Origin: Thermoflavifilum sp. | GTDB taxonomy: Bacteria > Bacteroidota > Bacteroidia > Chitinophagales > Chitinophagaceae | Direction of reading: 5' to 3' | Length of the DNA: 64,000 bases | NCBI RefSeq assembly: GCF_014961315.1 | Contig: NZ_CP063141.1 | Coordinates: forward strand, 372,001 to 436,000 | Part shown: one piece after another, positions 41,591-48,322 of the stretch | How the letters are laid out: every line of letters starts with the position of its first letter | Numbering within the stretch: the first letter of the stretch is position 1 | Notes under the pieces: generated by a model | What the model saw: only the letters and a program-made list of their open reading frames with translations | The model's database searches: none | Told to the model about the DNA's origin: nothing | Made by a program: the position numbers and the translations under genes

Positions 41591-42778
41591 TTATTTCAGG
41601 ATTTCGGTAACCTGTCCTGCACCCACCGTACGTCCACCTTCGCGAATAGCGAATTTCAAACCTTTTTCCATAGCAATAGGAGCAATAAGATGCACGGTCA
41701 GGGATACATTATCGCCGGGCATCACCATTTCTACTCCCTGCGGAAGCTCCACTTCACCTGTTACGTCGGTAGTACGGAAATAGAATTGCGGACGGTAGTG
41801 ATTGAAGAACGGCGTATGCCGACCACCTTCTTCTTTGCTCAATACATACACTTCACATTTAAAGTCAGTATGTGGCGTGATGGAACCCGGCTGGCAGATG
41901 ACCATCCCACGACGGATATCTTTCTTTTCAATACCCCGGAGCAACAAACCTGCATTATCTCCGGCCTGTCCTTCTTCCAGGATCTTTTTGAACATTTCCA
42001 CACCGGTAACTGTGGTCTTCAGGGGTTCATGCACAAAACCCACGATTTCCACGTTATCGCCTACCTTCACCTTGCCCCTTTCAATTCTGCCCGTTGCTAC
42101 GGTACCGCGACCGGTAATGGAAAACACGTCTTCGATCGACATCAGGAAGGGCTGATCAATAGGCCGGGGTGGCAGAGGAATATAGTTATCTACCGCGTCC
42201 ATCAGTTCTTCGATGGCCTTCACCCATTTTTCTTCACCAGCCAGTGCACCGGTAGCTGAACCCTTGATGATAGGCGTGTTATCTCCATCAAAACCATAGA
42301 AGTTTAATAATTCACGCACTTCAATTTCAACCAGTTCCAGCAATTCGGGATCATCTACCAGGTCAACCTTGTTCAGGAATACCACAATACGGGGCACACC
42401 CACCTGACGGGCCAGCAGCAAGTGTTCTTTGGTCTGCGGCATGGGGCCATCGGTTGCGGCCACCACCAGAATAGCACCGTCCATCTGAGCAGCACCGGTA
42501 ATCATGTTCTTTACATAGTCGGCATGCCCGGGGCAATCCACATGCGCATAATGTCGATTGACGGTTTGATATTCCACATGTGCGGTATTAATGGTAATAC
42601 CTCTTTCTTTTTCTTCTGGAGCCGCATCGATTTCATCATAACTTTTCTTTTCGGCCAGCCCTTTTTGTGATAAAACATAGGTGATAGCTGCCGTTAAAGT
42701 GGTTTTGCCGTGGTCGATATGACCAATAGTACCAATGTTCACATGGGGCTTATCCCTTTTAAAGACTTCTTTTGCCAT
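41591..42778 (-). CDS. tuf: elongation factor Tu
   Basis: Carries aminoacyl-tRNA to the ribosome. The 395-residue product has P-loop [22 protein letters not shown] and NKVDLVDD, and the usual second and third beta-barrel domains. It lies in the same transcript as four upstream tRNA genes, the conserved thr-tyr-gly-thr-tuf order known from E. coli. Confidence 0.98.
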   Translation of the reverse strand: MAKEVFKRDKPHVNIGTIGHIDHGKTTLTAAITYVLSQKGLAEKKSYDEIDAAPEEKERGITINTAHVEYQTVNRHYAHVDCPGHADYVKNMITGAAQMDGAILVVAATDGPMPQTKEHLLLARQVGVPRIVVFLNKVDLVDDPELLELVEIEVRELLNFYGFDGDNTPIIKGSATGALAGEEKWVKAIEELMDAVDNYIPLPPRPIDQPFLMSIEDVFSITGRGTVATGRIERGKVKVGDNVEIVGFVHEPLKTTVTGVEMFKKILEEGQAGDNAGLLLRGIEKKDIRRGMVICQPGSITPHTDFKCEVYVLSKEEGGRHTPFFNHYRPQFYFRTTDVTGEVELPQGVEMVMPGDNVSLTVHLIAPIAMEKGLKFAIREGGRTVGAGQVTEILK

Positions 42779-42906
42779 TGTGATGTGTTTTTAAAGCTTT
42801 GTTGTTTGAATATTAAAAATTTGAAATTCCTGATTGATGCAACATTGCTGCGTCGACTCCAAATCCTCCATTTGATGTTCACTCATGCTAACGCCAGCAA
42901 TCCATG

Positions 42907-42979
<73 letters not shown>

Positions 42980-42993
42980 TTGATGAATTTTAA

Positions 42994-43227
42994 GACGAGG
43001 CTCGAACCCGCGACCTATCCCGGCTCAGCCGGGAGAAGGCTGTCGCTCTACCCTCATCTCACAAAGAACTTTACCTATACCTCTACACCACCTTACCATC
43101 TGGAGCGGGAGACGAGGCTCGAACCCGCGACCTATCCCGGCTCAGCCGGGAGAAGGCTGTCGCTCTACCCTCATCTCACAAAGAACTTTACCTATACCTC
43201 TACACCACCTTACCATCTGGAGCGGGA
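42994..43227 (-). repeat. repeat units 1-2 (distal subtype)
   Basis: These two units are identical to each other and differ from units 3-6 at six positions, all in the linker and acceptor-5'/D region; the T arm and inverted repeat are unchanged. In the transcript they are the last two copies. The acceptor 5' strand reads GTGAGAT, which pairs less well with the 3' strand than GTGGGAT. Unit 1 loses the acceptor 3' strand at its junction with the tRNA-Thr spacer. Confidence 0.85.
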
Positions 43228-43805
43228 GACGAGGCTCGAACCCGCGACCTATCCCGGCTCAGCCGGGAGAAGGCTGTCGCTCTACCACCATCCCACAAAG
43301 AACTTTACCTATACCTCAACATCACCTTACCACCTGGAGCGGGAGACGAGGCTCGAACCCGCGACCTATCCCGGCTCAGCCGGGAGAAGGCTGTCGCTCT
43401 ACCACCATCCCACAAAGAACTTTACCTATACCTCAACATCACCTTACCACCTGGAGCGGGAGACGAGGCTCGAACCCGCGACCTATCCCGGCTCAGCCGG
43501 GAGAAGGCTGTCGCTCTACCACCATCCCACAAAGAACTTTACCTATACCTCAACATCACCTTACCACCTGGAGCGGGAGACGAGGCTCGAACCCGCGACC
43601 TATCCCGGCTCAGCCGGGAGAAGGCTGTCGCTCTACCACCATCCCACAAAGAACTTTACCTATACCTCAACATCACCTTACCACCTGGAGCGGGAGACGA
43701 GGCTCGAACCCGCGACCTATCCCGGCTTAGCCGGGAGAAGGCTGTCGCTCTACCACCATCCCACAAAGAACTTTACCTATACCTCAACATCACCTTACCA
43801 CCTGG
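42994..43805 (-). repeat. tandem array of seven 117-bp units derived from tRNA-Gly
   Basis: Seven head-to-tail units of exactly 117 bp start right after the intact tRNA-Gly and run to 14 bases before tRNA-Thr(GGT). Unit starts on the plus strand: 42994, 43111, 43228, 43345, 43462, 43579, 43696; the same phase continues into the intact tRNA at 43813. In transcript order each unit has a linker of about 38 nt almost free of C, then a 79-nt tRNA-Gly remnant. The remnant has an acceptor 5' strand resembling that of the tRNA (GTGGGAT), no 5' half of the D arm, the anticodon region replaced by a 17-base inverted repeat, an intact T arm, acceptor 3' strand, discriminator T and encoded CCA. The leftmost unit lacks the acceptor 3' strand and CCA. 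All three sense frames contain stops in every unit, so the product is RNA. The arrangement recalls the rtT repeats behind E. coli tyrT. Confidence 0.92.
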
Positions 43806-43812
43806 AGCGGGA
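43228..43812 (-). repeat. repeat units 3-7 (proximal subtype)
   Basis: Units 3 to 6 are identical over all 117 bases; unit 7, next to the intact tRNA-Gly, has one change that turns the hairpin loop from TGA to TAA while leaving the stem intact. Such identity means recent amplification or gene conversion. The linker carries four AGGT motifs, one within AGGTGAT. Confidence 0.85.
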
Positions 43813-43878
43813 GACGAGGCTCGAACCCGCGACCTACAGCTTGGAAGGCTGTCGCTCTACCAACTGAGCTACTCCCGC
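43803..43878 (-). tRNA. tRNA-Gly (anticodon TCC), with encoded CCA
   Basis: Acceptor GCGGGAG/CTCCCGC, anticodon stem ACAGC/GCTGT with loop CTTCCAA, T loop TTCGAGC, discriminator T, then CCA in the DNA (43803-43805). It is the only tRNA in the window with an encoded CCA. It is the parent of the seven downstream repeat units, which share its 3' half exactly. Confidence 0.95.
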
Positions 43879-43933
43879 TTGTCAGAAAAGAACCTGTACT
43901 GATCTGGAGATCCTGAATGTCCCCTATCGCACG

Positions 43934-44016
43934 TGGGCAGGAGAGGATTCGAACCTCTGAAGTCGTAAGACAGCGGATTTACAGTCCGCCCCATTTGACC
44001 GCTCTGGAACCTGCCC
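43934..44016 (-). tRNA. tRNA-Tyr (anticodon GTA)
   Basis: 83-nt class II tRNA: acceptor GGGCAGG/CCTGCCC, anticodon stem GCGGA/TCCGC with loop CTGTAAA, a long variable arm and T loop TTCGAAT, discriminator A. Second gene of the tRNA-tuf operon. It would receive queuosine at the wobble base. Confidence 0.95.
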
Positions 44017-44076
44017 TTACTTTCATCAAATGGCCTGAAACCTGATGCTTTGCGCTGCTGGCCATCGATCGAACAA

Positions 44077-44092
44077 TCTGCCCGAAGGCAGA
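44077..44092 (-). other. cUUCGg tetraloop hairpin in the tRNA spacer
   Basis: In the transcript the spacer between tRNA-Thr(TGT) and tRNA-Tyr holds a 6-bp stem TCTGCC/GGCAGA closed by the very stable TTCG tetraloop. No T run follows. It probably helps processing or folding of the tRNA precursor. Confidence 0.55.
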
Positions 44093-44100
44093 CTGCTACG

Positions 44101-44174
44101 AGCCAGCAGAGGGATTCGAACCCCCGACCAGCTGATTACAAATCAGCTGCTCTGGCCAACTGAGCTATGCTGGC
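44101..44174 (-). tRNA. tRNA-Thr (anticodon TGT)
   Basis: 74-nt cloverleaf: acceptor GCCAGCA/TGCTGGC, anticodon stem GCTGA/TCAGC with loop TTTGTAA, T loop TTCGAAT, discriminator T. First gene of the tRNA-tuf operon, about 50 bases after the probable transcription start. Confidence 0.95.
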
Positions 44175-44233
44175 AATTCCCTGACGTTTCACCTGAAAGA
44201 ACAACAATCCAGCTCCCCTGAAATTTGGGAATG

Positions 44234-44264
44234 CAAAGGTAATTGAAAAGTTTTAATTCTGAAA
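44234..44264 (-). promoter_or_regulatory. promoter of the tRNA-tuf operon
   Basis: On the minus strand, TTTC (44261-44264), 19 bases, then TACCTTTG (44234-44241). The -7 box is perfect. Transcription would start near 44227 and read tRNA-Thr, tRNA-Tyr, tRNA-Gly, the repeats, tRNA-Thr and tuf. It lies between the hpf terminator and the first tRNA. Confidence 0.65.
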
Positions 44265-44333
44265 TTTCTTCGGTAAACTTTTCTCCAGCGCGCCTACGGG
44301 GAATATGACTGACGCGAGCCCGTGCCGCAACAT

Positions 44334-44359
44334 AAAAAAATCCCGCCTCAAGGGCGGGA
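44334..44359 (-). terminator. intrinsic terminator after hpf
   Basis: A perfect 7-bp GC-rich stem (44341-44347 with 44353-44359), 5-base loop, followed in the transcript by seven T. It separates the xerC-hpf transcript from the tRNA operon. Confidence 0.85.
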
Positions 44360-44367
44360 CAGCTGAT

Positions 44368-44670
44368 TCAGGATTGATATAACTTTTCTTTCTGTCGTTT
44401 GATTTGATTGAGAATGGCATCCATGGCAAGGTCAAATGATTCTTCAAAAGATTTGGAACATTGTTTTACAAAAAATTGGTGTCTGGGAATAGCTACTTTG
44501 ATTTCTACCACCTTATCCTTGATCTGATGCACCACATTATCCAGCTTCAAAAATACTTCTACATCTACGATGCGGTCATGTACATTTTCCAGTTTCGATA
44601 ATTTTTTGTGTACATGATCCAGCAATTTCCTGTCGGGCTCGAAATGCACGGCCTGAATGTGTAGGTTCAT
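44368..44670 (-). CDS. hpf: short ribosome hibernation promoting factor
   Basis: Binds the 30S decoding region and helps keep idle ribosomes inactive. The 100-residue product is the short form (single HPF/RaiA domain) with the family segments LLDHVHKKLSKLE and DLAMDAILNQIKRQKEK. It is followed at once by an intrinsic terminator and lies downstream of xerC, the usual phylum order. Confidence 0.92.
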   Translation of the reverse strand: MNLHIQAVHFEPDRKLLDHVHKKLSKLENVHDRIVDVEVFLKLDNVVHQIKDKVVEIKVAIPRHQFFVKQCSKSFEESFDLAMDAILNQIKRQKEKLYQS

Positions 44671-44789
44671 AGCTAAAAAGGTTTAAAAGATCAGAAAATA
44701 GCACACGAAGATGTGCAGTTATCAATCTGGAAGTTAAAACTATTTTCCCGGATGATCAAGATGATTTTTTTCATCTTTCCAGGCAGGTA

Positions 44790-45701
44790 TCATCCCCGCG
44801 GATGTGCGCGTTTGTGAATTTCCTTCAACTGGGCGATGGAATTGTGCACATATACTTGCGTGGCTGCCAGACTGCTGTGCCCGAGGAGTTCTTTGATGGC
44901 CTGCAAATCGGCGCCTGCATTGAGTAAATGCGTGGCAAAACTGTGTCGCAGTACATGGGGACTTGCCTTACTGAGTGTACTGACCTGTGTAAGGTAGCGA
45001 TGGACGATGCGATAAAGATATCTGGCATAAAGTGGCTTACCCCTTTCTGTGAGCACCAGGCAATCCGCATGTCTATTTCCAAATGCTTCCTGGCGTTGTT
45101 GCTGATAGGCGAGCAATAGCTGCTCCAGAGCGGGACCGAGTGGCACAAACCGATACTTGCTACCCTTCCCCAGCACCCTTATCCAGTGCTGCTGCCGATC
45201 CCAATCGCTTTGTTTTAATCCCGCCAGTTCTGATAATCGCATGCCCGTCTGATAAAACATGGCCAGGATGAGCATATGTGTGATACCGGCCATCCCCTCC
45301 GGAAAAGTACAGGCATGAAAAAGAGCATTTACCTCTTCCTGTTTCAGAAATGCCGGCAAACGTTTTTGTTTCTTCGGAAGCACTACCCTGCCAAAAGGAT
45401 CATGGCCCACCCAGCCCTGCTGTCGGGCATATTTAAGCCAGCATCTAACAGCAGAAAGCTTACGCCGGATTGTGGTGGCGCTGCATGACTTTTCGGCCAG
45501 CTCTGCCAGCCAGGAACGAATGTGCATGGCATTGATCTCCCCGACATCACGCAATGTTCCGTAAACGGTTAAATAGTTGAGAAACGTTTCGATGTCGTGT
45601 CTGTAGGCCGTAACGGTGTGTCGGGAATATCGCTTTTCAAAAGCGAGATGCTGTAAAAAGTGTTGTAATTGTTCTTGAATGGATAGGTTCGGGCTCACCA
45701 C
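44790..45701 (-). CDS. xerC: tyrosine recombinase XerC/XerD
   Basis: Resolves chromosome dimers at dif sites. The 303-residue protein has the N-terminal SAM-like domain and the catalytic set: Arg in GMRLSELAGL, HxxR in HVLRHSFATHLL, His in LLGHSSL, and the Tyr nucleophile in TQVYVH. The position between rpsU and hpf marks it as the housekeeping enzyme, not a mobile-element integrase. XerC or XerD cannot be told apart by eye. Confidence 0.88.
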   Translation of the reverse strand: MVSPNLSIQEQLQHFLQHLAFEKRYSRHTVTAYRHDIETFLNYLTVYGTLRDVGEINAMHIRSWLAELAEKSCSATTIRRKLSAVRCWLKYARQQGWVGHDPFGRVVLPKKQKRLPAFLKQEEVNALFHACTFPEGMAGITHMLILAMFYQTGMRLSELAGLKQSDWDRQQHWIRVLGKGSKYRFVPLGPALEQLLLAYQQQRQEAFGNRHADCLVLTERGKPLYARYLYRIVHRYLTQVSTLSKASPHVLRHSFATHLLNAGADLQAIKELLGHSSLAATQVYVHNSIAQLKEIHKRAHPRG

Positions 45702-45773
45702 CCGAAATTACAAATTCTTGCGAGGAAATATCAACAACCAATAAAACGAAAGGGAAGAGCCAACGGGCGACGG

Positions 45774-45974
45774 TTATTTTTTCTCAATTTTGCCAGTAGC
45801 TATTTTGGTACGGTAGATGGCCCGTTGAATTTCATTCCTGCGCTTTACCGATGGCTTTACATATGCCTGGCGCTCACGAAGCTGCTGAAGGATACGGGCT
45901 TTTTCAAATTTTTTCTTGTATTTTTTCAGGGCTTTATCAATATTTTCGCATTCTTTGGCATCGATAATCAGCAT
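45774..45974 (-). CDS. rpsU: 30S ribosomal protein S21
   Basis: A 66-residue basic protein with the S21 features ENIDKALKKYKKKFEKA and LRERQAYVKPSVKRR. S21 helps mRNA selection through the 3' end of 16S rRNA. It has a good promoter upstream and is followed by xerC after 72 bases. Confidence 0.95.
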   Translation of the reverse strand: MLIIDAKECENIDKALKKYKKKFEKARILQQLRERQAYVKPSVKRRNEIQRAIYRTKIATGKIEKK

Positions 45975-46000
45975 AAGGTCTCCTTTATTTTTTGGAGCTG

Positions 46001-46029
46001 CAAAGTTATGGGTTTCTCTGAAAATTCAA
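46001..46029 (-). promoter_or_regulatory. promoter of rpsU
   Basis: On the minus strand, TTG (46027-46029), 18 bases, then TAACTTTG (46001-46008), the Bacteroidota promoter pattern. The leader before the rpsU ATG would be about 20 bases. Confidence 0.65.
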
Positions 46030-46054
46030 TCACAACACGATACATTTTTTCCAT

Positions 46055-46660
46055 ATGTTCACGGGATTGATTGAAACAACAGGTACGGTAGTGGATGTAA
46101 AACGAGACAAAGGCAATACCGTTTTTGTGATTGAATCGACTATTTCGGATAAACTAAGTCCGGATGAAAGCGTTGCTCACGATGGGGTTTGCCTGACCAT
46201 TACCCAATGCCAGGGCAATCAGCACGTAGTGATCGCTATTCCGGAAACCCTGAAAAAAACCAATCTCGGACAACGTAAACCGGGCGATCTCATGAACCTG
46301 GAACGCGCCCTTAGTTTGCAGGATCGTCTGGGAGGGCATTTTGTACAGGGGCATGTGGATACCGTGGCCATCTGTACCGAGAAAAAGGAGGTGAATGGCA
46401 GCTGGGAATATGTTTTTGCTTATCCGGAAGATTTTGCCGCCTACGTAATCGAAAAGGGTTCGGTATGTGTAAATGGCATCAGCCTCACCTGCTTTGATGT
46501 GCATCCCGGCCGTTTCCGCGTGGCCATCATCCCTTATACCTATGCACATACCAATATCCGCCTCATCGAGCCCGGCCACCAGGTGAATCTGGAATTTGAT
46601 ATGCTGGGTAAATATGTAGTTGCCCTCACCCAACAATATCTTACCGCTGCTCGCTTATGA
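46055..46660 (+). CDS. ribE: riboflavin synthase, alpha subunit type
   Basis: Joins two lumazine molecules to give riboflavin. The 201-residue product has the start MFTGLIETTG and two lumazine-binding repeats, the join marked by GGHFVQGHVDT near residue 95. Its stop overlaps the start of the glycosyltransferase by 4 bases, so the two are translated together although their jobs differ. Confidence 0.94.
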   Translation: MFTGLIETTGTVVDVKRDKGNTVFVIESTISDKLSPDESVAHDGVCLTITQCQGNQHVVIAIPETLKKTNLGQRKPGDLMNLERALSLQDRLGGHFVQGHVDTVAICTEKKEVNGSWEYVFAYPEDFAAYVIEKGSVCVNGISLTCFDVHPGRFRVAIIPYTYAHTNIRLIEPGHQVNLEFDMLGKYVVALTQQYLTAARL

Positions 46661-47577
46661 AATCCATCTGCATCATAGTGCCCGTGTATAATGAAGAAGA
46701 AAACATTCAACCACTATATGCGACCATCCGGGCATACATGCAAACGCTTAACCTCAGCAGCTGGACATTGTTGTATATCGACGACGGCAGTACCGACGGC
46801 ACCTGTGCGCGTATTCGAGCACTGGCACAGCACGACATTCGGGTGCAGGCAATTTCATTTTCCCGGCATTTTGGTCATCAACCGGCGCTGATGGCCGGCA
46901 TTCAGGCGGCGGAAGCCGACTGGCTGGTGACCATGGACGGTGATCTGCAGCATCCACCCGAACTCATCGGCGCCATGATGCAACGCATGGAAGAAGGATA
47001 TGATATAGTACACGTTCAACGCATTTCCCGGGAATCGAACCTTAAATCATGGCTCAGCAAATGTTTTTACACTTGTTATAACTATCTTTCCGAAACTCCA
47101 ATCACACCCGATGCCGCCGATTTTAAAATGTTTAACCGACAGGTAAAACAGGCCCTGGTTCAGTTTCAAGAAAATGCGCTGTTCGTTCGGGGATTAATGC
47201 ACTGGGTGGGATTCAAAAGCACCGTAATCACTTACGAAAAATCGCCCAGAAATGCAGGCAAAACAAAATATCCCTTGCATAAACAAGTTCAACTCGCCTG
47301 GGATGCGCTGATCTCATTCAGCTTTCGTCCATTACGACTGGTATTCTTCCTGGGTTTTTTAATCGGAAGCCTTGCTTTTTTGTTTGCCATCATAGCTATT
47401 TTAAGCTACTGGTTTGGCAAAACAATTCCTGGCTGGACATCCCTGTTGTTATGCATCCTGTTTCTGGGCAGCCTGCAGCTTATCGCTATTGGATTGCTGG
47501 GCGAGTACCTGGGAAAAGTGTATGAAGAAACAAAAAAGCGCCCCCTATATTTGATCCGGGAAACCATCAACCGATAA
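46657..47577 (+). CDS. GT2 glycosyltransferase, GtrB/DPM1-like
   Basis: A 306-residue enzyme that probably moves a sugar from a nucleotide donor to polyprenyl phosphate. The GT-A domain has PVYNEEENI, DDGSTDGT and the metal motif in MDGDLQHPPE; two C-terminal transmembrane helices (about residues 230-255 and 265-290) anchor it. The GtrA-like flippase partner may be the protein at 21485. Confidence 0.88.
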   Translation: MKSICIIVPVYNEEENIQPLYATIRAYMQTLNLSSWTLLYIDDGSTDGTCARIRALAQHDIRVQAISFSRHFGHQPALMAGIQAAEADWLVTMDGDLQHPPELIGAMMQRMEEGYDIVHVQRISRESNLKSWLSKCFYTCYNYLSETPITPDAADFKMFNRQVKQALVQFQENALFVRGLMHWVGFKSTVITYEKSPRNAGKTKYPLHKQVQLAWDALISFSFRPLRLVFFLGFLIGSLAFLFAIIAILSYWFGKTIPGWTSLLLCILFLGSLQLIAIGLLGEYLGKVYEETKKRPLYLIRETINR

Positions 47578-47585
47578 AGCACAAG

Positions 47586-48296
47586 CTATTCAGCAATTGC
47601 TCGAATCATATATTGCCCACCCAGCGGAATCGAGGCCAGCCAGGGCTCTATCCTGATCAACGGCCGAAAAACAAAATATCGGGGAAAAAATATATAATAT
47701 CGACAAACGCTCGTTTTCCATTCCGCTTGATGAAGCAGGTATTTTACATGCGATGCACGACATAATTTTACCCCTCGATCAAACATGCAGGTACGCACAA
47801 AATATCGGGTCAATGGATTGAAGGGGTTGTGTTCAAAAATATACATCCGCCCATGCAATCGAGCTACTCTTCTTGCTTCCTGTAAAAGCAAGAGGTGTTG
47901 GTCTTGCTGCACATGATGCAACACACCCGCCATAAAAATCATATCGAAACTCCGGGAAACAAATGGCAAATGCTTCCCGTCATAATGCATGAAGCGTACA
48001 TCCGCTAAACGACGTTCCTGCGCTACAGCAATGCTTTCGGCCGAAACATCTACACCTGTAATATGCCACTGTGGGAAATATTGCCGCATATAATCGGTAC
48101 ATAGGCCATCTCCACAACCCAGATCCAGCACGTGTAATATTTTATTTGATTCATAACGTGCAAGGATTTGTATTTTTAACTGAGCAAAATAAGCTGAACT
48201 TGCCCCGGACAAACGCATATTGGCATCATGAATCTCCCTGTAATGCCTGGCAAAAGCATCAAAATCTGGAGTATGGGATGACTGAAGATGCTTCAT
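47586..48296 (-). CDS. class I SAM-dependent methyltransferase
   Basis: A 236-residue protein with the SAM-binding motif VLDLGCGDGLCTDYM and the following acidic segment GVDVSAESI. Substrate unknown; neighbours suggest lipid or surface-sugar work. I take the ATG at 48296 because an upstream ATG at 48359 would overlap the divergent membrane-protein gene. It converges on the glycosyltransferase with an 8-base gap. Confidence 0.82.
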   Translation of the reverse strand: MKHLQSSHTPDFDAFARHYREIHDANMRLSGASSAYFAQLKIQILARYESNKILHVLDLGCGDGLCTDYMRQYFPQWHITGVDVSAESIAVAQERRLADVRFMHYDGKHLPFVSRSFDMIFMAGVLHHVQQDQHLLLLQEARRVARLHGRMYIFEHNPFNPLTRYFVRTCMFDRGVKLCRASHVKYLLHQAEWKTSVCRYYIFFPRYFVFRPLIRIEPWLASIPLGGQYMIRAIAE

Positions 48297-48322
48297 GTAC
48301 ACAATGATAATGCTTTTCTGAT

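Noticed and set aside
42994..43805. Seven working tRNAs with anticodon CUC
   Set aside because: The 5' side of the D stem is missing in every unit and the competing hairpin is stronger, so a normal tRNA fold is not possible.
42994..43812. CRISPR array
   Set aside because: The units are identical over their whole 117 bases, with no unique spacers, and no cas genes are near.
44790..45701. Integrase of a mobile element that made the repeat array
   Set aside because: Its place between rpsU and hpf is the standard housekeeping xerC locus in this phylum, and there are no attachment repeats or cargo genes.
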